DNA of 64,000 nucleotides from DASZBR01 sp035943935 (GTDB taxonomy: Bacteria; Pseudomonadota; Gammaproteobacteria; DASZBR01). The notes beneath the pieces were generated by a model, which was given only the letters and a program-made list of their open reading frames with translations, made no database searches and had not been told where the DNA came from. The stretch covers positions 124,001 to 188,000 of the forward strand of contig DASZBR010000006.1 in assembly GCA_035943935.1 (NCBI GenBank), written 5' to 3'. Both the position numbers and the translations under genes were made by a program. Position 1 is the first letter of the stretch; every line of letters starts with the position of its first letter. Of this stretch, positions 24,727 to 32,641 are shown piece by piece.

Positions 24727-25293
24727 TTACATGCTAGGAGAATGAACCGTCTGTTTAAACTCAAAGCCCATGACAGGAATTTGAGGCATGCCTTTGATGG
24801 CTTCTAGTAAGAAATTCAGAATCTGCATCAGTATATTTGCTTTAACGGTTGCTTCAACAGCAAGCATTGCGGTTGCGGCAATGGCAGTAACTGCAGTGGC
24901 AACAGCAGAAGGATCAGCTTTTTCCAGTGTTTTCTCTTGCGGTGCTTTAGGTGCTACTGCAAAAAGTGCTGTTCCTCGAGATGCTGTTCCCAGTGAAAAA
25001 GGTGATTTAACGGTAGCGAATTCATCTTCAGTATCTTTAGCAACCGGTTTTTTATCAAGTTCTGGGAGCTTTTCTTCGTGCTCAACGGGTTTATCTACAG
25101 TAACGTTAAATTGAGCAAATTCAGCAATAGAAGGCAACATTGTATATATACCTATAGCAGATGATCGTACAAACTCTGCATATTCCTTTCTCTTTTCTTC
25201 TGCAGCAGCTAACAGTGTTTGTCTTTCTTGTTCTTTTTTCGCTAATTCTTCTTTACTAAATAATTCAACATTCTCTGTATTTTCTGTTCCCAT
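24727..25293 (-). CDS. 188-aa protein of unknown function
   Basis: No family recognised. An N-terminal charged helix (SKEELAKKEQERQTLLAAAEEKRKEY, likely coiled coil, about 13-39) is followed by a short hydrophobic stretch, a Lys/Glu/Pro-rich middle (about 70-125) and a C-terminal Ala-rich hydrophobic region (about 128-160) ending in FKQTVHSPSM. There is no signal peptide. It follows the half-size MFS gene by about 30 bp. The charged, low-homology design near PmrA-controlled genes makes a secreted effector possible. Confidence 0.6.
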   Translation of the reverse strand: MGTENTENVELFSKEELAKKEQERQTLLAAAEEKRKEYAEFVRSSAIGIYTMLPSIAEFAQFNVTVDKPVEHEEKLPELDKKPVAKDTEDEFATVKSPFSLGTASRGTALFAVAPKAPQEKTLEKADPSAVATAVTAIAATAMLAVEATVKANILMQILNFLLEAIKGMPQIPVMGFEFKQTVHSPSM

Positions 25294-25323
25294 GAAGGTA
25301 TCTCCTCGTGATTTACCAAAAAC

Positions 25324-25908
25324 TCAGTCAGCAGTATAACGGATCTTCAACATGGTTCCCAGTATTACCAGAAAACACAGCAAAGAGACTGAAAACAACA
25401 ATCCAAACATTGTATTAAATCCAAAATGATGAACGGTATAGGCACTGATCAACGCACCGACTCCAATCGCAATATTATATGTCCCCGCCCACATGCCCCA
25501 ATAAAATGTCGATTGTGATTTAGGAATATAACGTTCATAGAGTGCATACAGGGCAGGGACTTGTATCGCGCCTGAAATGCCCAACGCGATTTGAACGAGA
25601 TAGAGATCCACAGGAGATTTGACCCAGAAATAACCCAGATAACTTATGGCAAATAATGCTTGTGATAAGGCTAAGATAAATTCTTCATGACCTATTTGAT
25701 TTTCTATTTTGCCCGCAATCCACGTAAAAAAGCCCAATATAATAGAGAAAATGCAAATAGCATTGCCTGCGGTGCGAATATCACCATGGATTTTATGCAC
25801 GAACTCCGCCCAGACGGGCATCATGAATCCTGCTGCCAGAATAATCAGGAAATTAATAAAGATTAACGCAATTAAAAATCGTTTAGCTGTCGTTGTTGGG
25901 AAAGGCAT
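25324..25908 (-). CDS. Half-size MFS transporter (six helices)
   Basis: The 194-residue protein has six hydrophobic helices and looks like the N-terminal half of a major facilitator: FLIILAAGFMMPVWAEFV (TM1), GNAICIFSIILGFFTWIAGKIENQIG (TM2 and the TM2-3 loop), then TM3-6, with ALYERYIPKSQSTFYWGMWAGTYNIAIGVGALI. Usual MFS proteins have twelve helices and about 400 residues, and no second half is found downstream. It is either a shortened gene or a homodimeric half transporter. The ATG at 25908 (MPFPTTTAKRF) overlaps the small upstream gene by 26 bp. Confidence 0.7.
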   Translation of the reverse strand: MPFPTTTAKRFLIALIFINFLIILAAGFMMPVWAEFVHKIHGDIRTAGNAICIFSIILGFFTWIAGKIENQIGHEEFILALSQALFAISYLGYFWVKSPVDLYLVQIALGISGAIQVPALYALYERYIPKSQSTFYWGMWAGTYNIAIGVGALISAYTVHHFGFNTMFGLLFSVSLLCFLVILGTMLKIRYTAD

Positions 25909-26059
25909 TTTCCTGGTTCTGTTGTAAGGCTTGGATGATCTGATCTGAAGACGTTTGCATGGTTGCACTGAGATGCGAAACGGTTTCAGGGATCTTAGAA
26001 CTGTTCGCCATCAAAAATGGCATACAGACCAATACAGCCAGCGGTATTAAAAGTTTCAT
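25883..26059 (-). CDS. 58-aa secreted peptide
   Basis: The frame gives MKLLIPLAVLVCMPFLMANSS as a signal peptide, then SKIPETVSHLSATMQTSSD and QIIQALQQNQENAFPNNDS. GGAGTGTGCC precedes the ATG. The short mature part is amphipathic and Gln/Ser rich. It overlaps the start of the half-size MFS gene, so the two are probably co-translated. No family recognised. Confidence 0.6.
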   Translation of the reverse strand: MKLLIPLAVLVCMPFLMANSSKIPETVSHLSATMQTSSDQIIQALQQNQENAFPNNDS

Positions 26060-26109
26060 GGCACACTCCTTGTGTCCAGATACGAAGTGCCATTATACCA
26101 AAGAAAAAC

Positions 26110-27450
26110 CTAGCATTCTGGTATATTTGCTGTGGTCACTCCATGGGGGTCTTTGATGGCCGCCGCCAAGCCACCCAACGACGTTTCTTTATAGATAGAC
26201 ATCATATCTTTGCCCGTTTGTTTCATGGCCGCTATGACTTTATCTAGCGATACTTTATGGCCACCGGATTCGTCTTCCATTAAGGCAATGCGTGTGGCGT
26301 TAACGGCTTTTACGGATCCCATTGCATTGCGTTCAATACACGGTATTTGTACAAATCCACCGATAGGATCACAGGTCATTCCTAAATGATGTTCCATGGC
26401 TATTTCGGCAGATTTTTCTATTTGAGATAATGATCCGCCTAATACGGCTGTAAGTGCACCCGCTGCCATAGAACTTGCAACACCGACTTCACCTTGGCAT
26501 CCGACTTCAGCACCTGAGATGGATGCGCCTTTTTTATAAAGTATCGCAATCGCTCCTGCTGTCAGTAAAAAATTAATTATGCCTTCGTCATTTGCACCCG
26601 GTTGAAAGTTTTTATAGTAAGTTAATACAGAGGGAATAATTCCTGCAGCACCATTTGTGGGAGCAGTCACAACACGACCGCCTGCAGCATTTTCTTCATT
26701 CACCGCCATTGCATACACATTTAACCAATGCATAACATCAGCATATTCGCTGGGTTTTGGAGAGCCTTGTGCGCATAATTTTTTAAATAAATCCGGCGCA
26801 CGTCTTTTGACTTTTAAAAAGCCGGGTAATATTCCCTCTGTTGCGCAGCCTTTTTTAATACATTGCTCCATCGTATCCGCAATATGTAATAAGCCTGATT
26901 TTATCTCTGATTCTGTTCGCCATGTTTTTTCATTGGCTAACATGAGTTCGCTAATCGATAGTTTATTCTTAACACAATGGTCTAATAATTCTTGGGCCGT
27001 ATTAAACGGGTAGGGCTCTTGTTTTACATCCTTTTTTTCATGGCCATATTCTTTATCAGTCACGATAAATCCACCGCCGACAGAATAATAAATTTCTTCG
27101 GCTATTTTATGATTATTGTTATCAAGCGCTGTAAATAACATACCGTTTGTATGTTTCGGCAATAATTTTTCTTTATGAAAAATAAGCTCGAATTTGTCTA
27201 TATTAGGAAGAGGCAAGTTGGGTTCTATTAAATGGGGTTGTTGGCCTGATAAACCATGATAAATAGCAATATCGGTTCCGTGGCCTTTACCCGTTAAGGC
27301 TAATGATCCAAATAATTCGACGCGAATTTTTGCGGGGTTTTTATTTTTAACGCTTTCGGCAAATAAATAAGCTGCTTTCATCGGTCCTACCGTATGTGAA
27401 CTGGATGGACCAATGCCGATGGAAAATAAATCAAATATGCTAATAGACAT
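26110..27450 (-). CDS. sdaA: L-serine ammonia-lyase (iron-sulfur type)
   Basis: The 446-residue single-chain enzyme deaminates L-serine to pyruvate with a 4Fe-4S cluster. The beta domain opens with ISIFDLFSIGIGPSSSHTVGPM; the alpha domain has APTNGAAGIIPSVL, the EVGCQGEVGVASSMAAGAL motif and CDPIGGFVQIPCIERNAMG with cluster Cys. It is in the usual length range (about 455). It is the last gene of an exonuclease-rlmD-sdaA run. Serine as a carbon source is central to Legionellales metabolism. Confidence 0.95.
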   Translation of the reverse strand: MSISIFDLFSIGIGPSSSHTVGPMKAAYLFAESVKNKNPAKIRVELFGSLALTGKGHGTDIAIYHGLSGQQPHLIEPNLPLPNIDKFELIFHKEKLLPKHTNGMLFTALDNNNHKIAEEIYYSVGGGFIVTDKEYGHEKKDVKQEPYPFNTAQELLDHCVKNKLSISELMLANEKTWRTESEIKSGLLHIADTMEQCIKKGCATEGILPGFLKVKRRAPDLFKKLCAQGSPKPSEYADVMHWLNVYAMAVNEENAAGGRVVTAPTNGAAGIIPSVLTYYKNFQPGANDEGIINFLLTAGAIAILYKKGASISGAEVGCQGEVGVASSMAAGALTAVLGGSLSQIEKSAEIAMEHHLGMTCDPIGGFVQIPCIERNAMGSVKAVNATRIALMEDESGGHKVSLDKVIAAMKQTGKDMMSIYKETSLGGLAAAIKDPHGVTTANIPEC

Positions 27451-27452
27451 AA

Positions 27453-28730
27453 TTACCCCTTGGTAAATACCGCAATGCTTTCAACGTGTTTAGTATGTGG
27501 AAACATATCCATCACACCTGCTTTAATAAGTTTATATCCATATTTATGCACTAATTCGCCAGCATCTCGTGCTAAGGTTGCAGGATTACAGGAAACATAG
27601 ACAATTATTTTCGGCTGCCATTTTGTGACCATAGGTAGAATTTCTATCGCGCCAGTACGGGGTGGATCTAATAAAACTTTATCATATTTTTTTTGCATCC
27701 ATGGCAGTGAGTTATCTGGTTCGAATAAATTCGAAAATCCAAATGCTATATTAGTAATATTATTTAATTCAGCATTTTTGCGTGCTTTGAGGACCATATT
27801 TTTATCGCCTTCAATACCCATGACATGCGCACAGCGTTTAGCGATAGGTAGCGTAAAATTTCCTAAGCCACAAAATAAATCTAAAACGTTATCTTCTGGT
27901 TTTAAATCTAATAAGTGTAAAGCGAGGGTTAACATTTTTTGATTTATTTCAGGATTAATTTGGGTAAAATCTTGAGGATTAAATTTATAGGTAATATCTT
28001 CAAATGTATAAGATAAATCTGCCATTACTGAAATAGGCTCAGGCTTATTGGGATGTAAATAAATTTGAAAATTATGTTCTTTGCCAAATTGAGTGAGTAT
28101 ATTTTTATCTGATTCTGTAACAGGAGCTAGATGCCTAAAAATAAGTGCGACGTTATCTTTGTCACACGCAACTTCTATTTGAGGCAATTGCTTATAAATA
28201 GAGAGCGAACTTATCATGGCGCGTAATAATTCAAATTTAGTTCCCACACGCGGATCTAAAACTTCACAATGATCTAAATCTGCAATATATCTTCCCATTT
28301 TTTCATGAAAGCCAATCATCAGTTTTTGTTTTTTCTCGACATATTTGACACTGAGTCTTGCTTTGCTTCTATAACCCCATAAGGGTCCGGTAAGGGGAGG
28401 GAGTATTTCATTAGGTTCTACTTGTCCCATGTGTTTCAATTGATTTAATAAATTATCTTGTTTTAATAAAATTTGTTTTTCGGGATCTAAATGCTGTAAT
28501 TGACAGCCACCGCAAATATCAAAGTGACTGCATTTCGCAACAACTCTATCTGGAGATGCTTTAATGACTTCAATTAACCGGGCGTGATTAAAGCGGCTGT
28601 GTTTTTTGGTAATTTCAGCCAGTACTACTTCATCGGGTAATGCGCCGTCGATAAAAACCGCTTTACCATTGAGATGACCGACACCACGACCGTCGTGACT
28701 TAAATTTGTAATGCTTATTTCTATTGCCAT
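27453..28730 (-). CDS. rlmD: 23S rRNA (uracil-1939-C5)-methyltransferase RlmD
   Basis: The 425-residue protein has an N-terminal TRAM domain (ISITNLSHDGRGVGHLNGKAVFIDGALPDE), the iron-sulfur Cys set around CSHFDICGGCQLQHL (about 72-86), the SAM motif LDLFCGLGNFTLPIA and the catalytic YVSCNPATLARD. This matches RlmD/RumA. It ends 2 bp before sdaA begins and overlaps the exonuclease gene by 10 bp. Confidence 0.95.
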   Translation of the reverse strand: MAIEISITNLSHDGRGVGHLNGKAVFIDGALPDEVVLAEITKKHSRFNHARLIEVIKASPDRVVAKCSHFDICGGCQLQHLDPEKQILLKQDNLLNQLKHMGQVEPNEILPPLTGPLWGYRSKARLSVKYVEKKQKLMIGFHEKMGRYIADLDHCEVLDPRVGTKFELLRAMISSLSIYKQLPQIEVACDKDNVALIFRHLAPVTESDKNILTQFGKEHNFQIYLHPNKPEPISVMADLSYTFEDITYKFNPQDFTQINPEINQKMLTLALHLLDLKPEDNVLDLFCGLGNFTLPIAKRCAHVMGIEGDKNMVLKARKNAELNNITNIAFGFSNLFEPDNSLPWMQKKYDKVLLDPPRTGAIEILPMVTKWQPKIIVYVSCNPATLARDAGELVHKYGYKLIKAGVMDMFPHTKHVESIAVFTKG

Positions 28731-29488
28731 GCGCTGAGGAATTCATCCAAGTGAGGTTGATGTGAGGAAGCTAATACATGACGTAGTTGCTCGGTTTTTT
28801 TAGTAAAGTCGCTTGCGCTGAGTTTGCCTCGCATAAGCTCAAATCTTAAATAAACTAAATACGTATTTAAAACATCCGTCTCACAGTAATTTCGAATGCT
28901 CTCAATTTCGCTATTTAAATAGGCATCTAAGACTTTGCTACCGTCCATGCCCATTTTGCCGGGAAAATCCATCATGGTTGCAATGTGATCCAATCGTGCC
29001 GACGCTTTTGCTTGATAACACGATAAAATATCCATTAAATCCATATGTCTATAGTGATAACGGTTTAGATAATTATTCCATTTGAAGCTGGAGTCTTCCT
29101 CGCCCATTTCCCAATAACGGGGAGCAACTACACCGTTTACTAATGCGCGATAATGTAGGACGGGTAGATCAAATCCTGCGCCATTCCAGGAGACTAAAGT
29201 AGGAGAGTATTTTTCGATGCCTTCAAAAAACCGCGTAATCAGCTCTTTTTCGGAAGAGTCTTTCTCGCCCAAGGACCACACTTTGATTTTATTGCCCGCA
29301 TCCATGACGGCTGAGATGACGATAATCTTATGGAGATGGTGACGCATGAAATCGGACCCATTGGTCTCGCTACGGCGGATTTCACGCATTTTTTCAGCGA
29401 TTTCAGCATCTGACCCCGAGAGGTCATAGAGCTTCTTTCCGCTTTCAATATCTGGTATGGTTTCGATATCAAAGACTAAGGTATTCAT
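28721..29488 (-). CDS. PolB-like 3'-5' exonuclease
   Basis: The 255-residue protein is a DnaQ-fold exonuclease of the group related to the proofreading domain of DNA polymerase B. Metal-binding motif I is LVFDIETIPD (4-13), motif II is TLVSWNGAGFDLPVL and motif III is SIRNYCETDVLNTYLVYLRF. It is part of the exonuclease-rlmD-sdaA operon. Its ATG is back to back with the adk ATG inside the hexamer CATATG, so its promoter must lie inside adk. Confidence 0.85.
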   Translation of the reverse strand: MNTLVFDIETIPDIESGKKLYDLSGSDAEIAEKMREIRRSETNGSDFMRHHLHKIIVISAVMDAGNKIKVWSLGEKDSSEKELITRFFEGIEKYSPTLVSWNGAGFDLPVLHYRALVNGVVAPRYWEMGEEDSSFKWNNYLNRYHYRHMDLMDILSCYQAKASARLDHIATMMDFPGKMGMDGSKVLDAYLNSEIESIRNYCETDVLNTYLVYLRFELMRGKLSASDFTKKTEQLRHVLASSHQPHLDEFLSAWQ

Positions 29489-30118
29489 ATGCGAATCATT
29501 CTACTGGGGTCACCCGGTGCGGGTAAAGGGACGCAAGCAAGGTTTCTTTGCGAGAAGTTTGGAATTCCGCAAATCTCCACGGGCGATATGCTCAGATCTG
29601 CTACAAAATCAGGAACCCCGCTGGGTTTAAAAGCCAAAGCTATTATGGATAGGGGCGAGTTAGTTCCAGATGATTTAATGATCCAATTCGTTAAAGACAG
29701 AATATCTCAGTCAGACTGCAAAAATGGCTTTTTACTAGACGGCTTTCCTCGAACCATTCCGCAAGCTGAAGCATTGAAGCTTGCCGGTGTTGAGCCGGAT
29801 TATGTTATTGAGATACATGTTGATGACGAAGAAATAGTCCATAGACTTTCTGGTCGATGGTTTCATCCGGGTTCAGGTCGTACTTACCATGTCGATTATC
29901 ATCCTCCTAAAGTGCCTTATAAAGATGACGATACGGGCGAAGCGCTTATACAAAGACAAGATGATAAAGAAAATACGGTTAGAAACAGATTAGATGTTTA
30001 TCACGCCCAAACGAAGCCCTTAATAGAGTATTATATGAAGATGGGTAAATACGCGAAAATAGACGGGTTTGGTGAAGTCAGTGAAGTACGCCAAAGAGTA
30101 TTAGCCACCATCAAATAA
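29489..30118 (+). CDS. adk: Adenylate kinase
   Basis: Adk (209 aa) converts ATP + AMP to 2 ADP. It has the P-loop LLGSPGAGKGTQA, the AMP site STGDMLRS, DGFPRTIPQAE, the LID start GRWFHPGSGRTYHVDYHPPKVPYKDDDTGE and RLDVYHAQTKPLIEYY. Normal length. The start codon directly adjoins the divergent exonuclease start, so its ribosome site (AAGGTATTCAT) and promoter lie inside that gene. Confidence 0.98.
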   Translation: MRIILLGSPGAGKGTQARFLCEKFGIPQISTGDMLRSATKSGTPLGLKAKAIMDRGELVPDDLMIQFVKDRISQSDCKNGFLLDGFPRTIPQAEALKLAGVEPDYVIEIHVDDEEIVHRLSGRWFHPGSGRTYHVDYHPPKVPYKDDDTGEALIQRQDDKENTVRNRLDVYHAQTKPLIEYYMKMGKYAKIDGFGEVSEVRQRVLATIK

Positions 30119-30133
30119 ATGGGAAAATAAAAT

Positions 30134-32593
30134 ATGACTGTTGATAAGCCTTTGAATGCTGCACAACTTTCTGAATTAATTAAAAACAACGACAAAAACT
30201 TGCTCGAATTGATTACTCACAGAGTTCCACCCGGCGTCGATCAAGCGGCCTATGTAAAAGCTGGGTTTTTAGCTGCCATCGCTAAGGGCGAAACAGCTTC
30301 TACACAAATTTCTCCTGAAAAAGCCACAGAATTATTAGGCACTATGTTGGGCGGCTATAATATTCATCCTCTTATAGAATTATTAGATAACGCTAAATTG
30401 GCGCCGCTGGCTGCCAAAGCACTTTCACATACCTTGTTAATATTTGATGCGTTTCATGATATTTGGGAAAAAGCAAAAACCAATAATTATGCCAAGCAAA
30501 TTGTTCAAAGTTGGGCGAACGCCGAATGGTTTACGTCAAAAAATAAAGTCCCTGAGAAAATTACCGTAACGGTTTTTAAAGTTCCCGGCGAAACCAATAC
30601 CGATGATTTATCTCCCGCAACCGATGCATGGAGTCGTCCTGATATACCATTACATGCACAAGTCATGTTAGTGAATAAGATGCCTGATGGAATTAAAACT
30701 ATTTCAGAATTAAAAAAGAAAGGTTTTCCCATAGCCTATGTAGGTGATGTAGTCGGAACCGGTTCGTCACGTAAATCCGCGATTAATTCTTTGTTATGGC
30801 ACATAGGTCATGACATTCCCTTTGTTCCGAATAAAAGACAAGGCGGAGTAATTTTAGGCAGCAAAATTGCGCCTATCTTTTTTAATACCGCAGAAGATGC
30901 GGGTGCTTTACCCATCGAAGTTGATGTGTCGAATTTAAATACGGGAGATATTATTAGTATTTATCCGTATGAAGGTAAAATAACAAACGAAAAAGGCGAG
31001 CTATTAATTAAATTTGAATTAAAACCAATTACTATACTAGATGAAGTCAGAGCGGGCGGACGCATTCCGTTAATTATTGGTCGGACTTTAACAGACAAAA
31101 CACGCGAAGAATTAAAATTACCTATTACTGATATTTTCGTTAGACCTCATCCGCCGAAAGATTCTGGCAAAGGTTTTACTCTCGCACAAAAAATGGTTGG
31201 ACAAGCATGTGGTGTTGCAGGCATTCGACCCGGCACTTACTGCGAACCACGTATGAGCACAGTGGGTTCACAAGATACCACCGGTCCGATGACACGTGAT
31301 GAATTAAAAGAATTAGCGTGTTTAGGATTTTCCGCAGATTTAGTGATGCAAAGTTTTTGTCATACCGCCGCATATCCGAAACCCGTTGATATTCAAACCC
31401 AACATGAATTACCTGACTTTTTTGCGTCTCGTGGTGGAGTGGTTTTAAAACCGGGCGACGGCATTATTCACTCCTGGTTAAACCGCATGCTACTACCGGA
31501 TAAAGTAGGGACGGGTGGTGATTCTCATACGCGATTCCCAATTGGTATTAGCTTCCCCGGTGGATCAGGATTAGTGGCATTTGGTGCTGCACTCGGTGTT
31601 ATGCCATTAGATATGCCTGAATCTGTATTAGTAAGATTTAAAGGCAAAATGCAGCCGGGTATTACCTTGCGTGATCTCGTCAACGCCATTCCGTACGTTG
31701 CTATTCAAAAGGGCTTATTAACCGTCGCGAGTAAAAACAAGAAAAATGTTTTCTCAGGCAGAATATTAGAAATCGAAGGTTTGCCGGATTTAAAAATCGA
31801 ACAGGCTTTTGAATTTGCCGATGCTTCAGCAGAGCGATCATCAAATGGCTGTTCGGTTAAATTAAACAAAGAGCCAATTATAGAATATTTAAAATCCAAT
31901 ATAGCGCTATTAAATTGGATGATTAAATCAGGCTATCAAGATCCCAGAACATTAAAGCGCCGAATCGAATCCATGGAAAATTGGCTAAATAATCCGGTAT
32001 TATTATCAGCAGATAAAGATGCGGAATATGCAGAAATTATAGAAATTGATTTAGAGCAAATAAAAGAACCGTTATTAGCGTGTCCAAATGATCCGGATAA
32101 TATTAAGCCATTATCTGAAGTTCAAAATGATATCGTTCATGAAGTCTTTATTGGTTCGTGTATGACAAATATTGGACATTACAGAGCCGCCGGAAAATTA
32201 TTAAAAGATTTTGGTAAACAAGTTCCCACGCGATTATGGATTGTGCCTCCCACAAAAATGGATGCACATCAATTAACGGAAGAAGGGTATTACAGTACAT
32301 TTGGTTTAGCGGGTGCGCGAACAGAAGTTCCGGGTTGTTCTTTATGTATGGGAAATCAAGCACGTGTTAAAGATGGTTCGACAGTTGTTTCTACGTCTAC
32401 GCGAAACTTTCCGAACCGCATGGGTAAAGATGCGAATGTCTATTTATGTTCGGCGGAATTATCTGCGATTACGGCTATATTAGGACGACTCCCGACTATT
32501 CCAGAATATCAGGAAAAGATAAGGGAAATAGACACGATGTCGAGTGAGATTTATCGATATTTAAATTTTGATCAACTTGCAGAATATTCCTAA
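30134..32593 (+). CDS. acnB: Aconitate hydratase B
   Basis: AcnB (819 aa, family about 860) isomerises citrate to isocitrate and may also act on 2-methylisocitrate. It has the B-type order, with HEAT-like and swivel domains first (residues about 1-350, GDVVGTGSSRKSAINSLLW), and then the catalytic domains with GGDSHTRFPIGISFPGGSGLVAFGA, the cluster Cys in FIGSCMTNIGHYRAAG and PGCSLCMGNQARV, and the STSTRNFPNRMG motif. AAATGGGAAAATAAAAT precedes the ATG. Confidence 0.97.
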   Translation: MTVDKPLNAAQLSELIKNNDKNLLELITHRVPPGVDQAAYVKAGFLAAIAKGETASTQISPEKATELLGTMLGGYNIHPLIELLDNAKLAPLAAKALSHTLLIFDAFHDIWEKAKTNNYAKQIVQSWANAEWFTSKNKVPEKITVTVFKVPGETNTDDLSPATDAWSRPDIPLHAQVMLVNKMPDGIKTISELKKKGFPIAYVGDVVGTGSSRKSAINSLLWHIGHDIPFVPNKRQGGVILGSKIAPIFFNTAEDAGALPIEVDVSNLNTGDIISIYPYEGKITNEKGELLIKFELKPITILDEVRAGGRIPLIIGRTLTDKTREELKLPITDIFVRPHPPKDSGKGFTLAQKMVGQACGVAGIRPGTYCEPRMSTVGSQDTTGPMTRDELKELACLGFSADLVMQSFCHTAAYPKPVDIQTQHELPDFFASRGGVVLKPGDGIIHSWLNRMLLPDKVGTGGDSHTRFPIGISFPGGSGLVAFGAALGVMPLDMPESVLVRFKGKMQPGITLRDLVNAIPYVAIQKGLLTVASKNKKNVFSGRILEIEGLPDLKIEQAFEFADASAERSSNGCSVKLNKEPIIEYLKSNIALLNWMIKSGYQDPRTLKRRIESMENWLNNPVLLSADKDAEYAEIIEIDLEQIKEPLLACPNDPDNIKPLSEVQNDIVHEVFIGSCMTNIGHYRAAGKLLKDFGKQVPTRLWIVPPTKMDAHQLTEEGYYSTFGLAGARTEVPGCSLCMGNQARVKDGSTVVSTSTRNFPNRMGKDANVYLCSAELSAITAILGRLPTIPEYQEKIREIDTMSSEIYRYLNFDQLAEYS

Positions 32594-32602
32594 ACCGTAG
32601 TA

Positions 32603-32634
32603 GTAGGGGCGGGATATTATCCCGCCCTACATTA
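32603..32634. terminator. Bidirectional terminator between acnB and the beta-propeller gene
   Basis: A GC-rich stem GTAGGGGCGGGAT / ATCCCGCCCTAC with one bulged G and a short loop is flanked by ATTATTTT on the plus side. It sits between convergent stops 50 bp apart and can serve both. Confidence 0.75.
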
Positions 32635-32641
32635 TTTTGCG

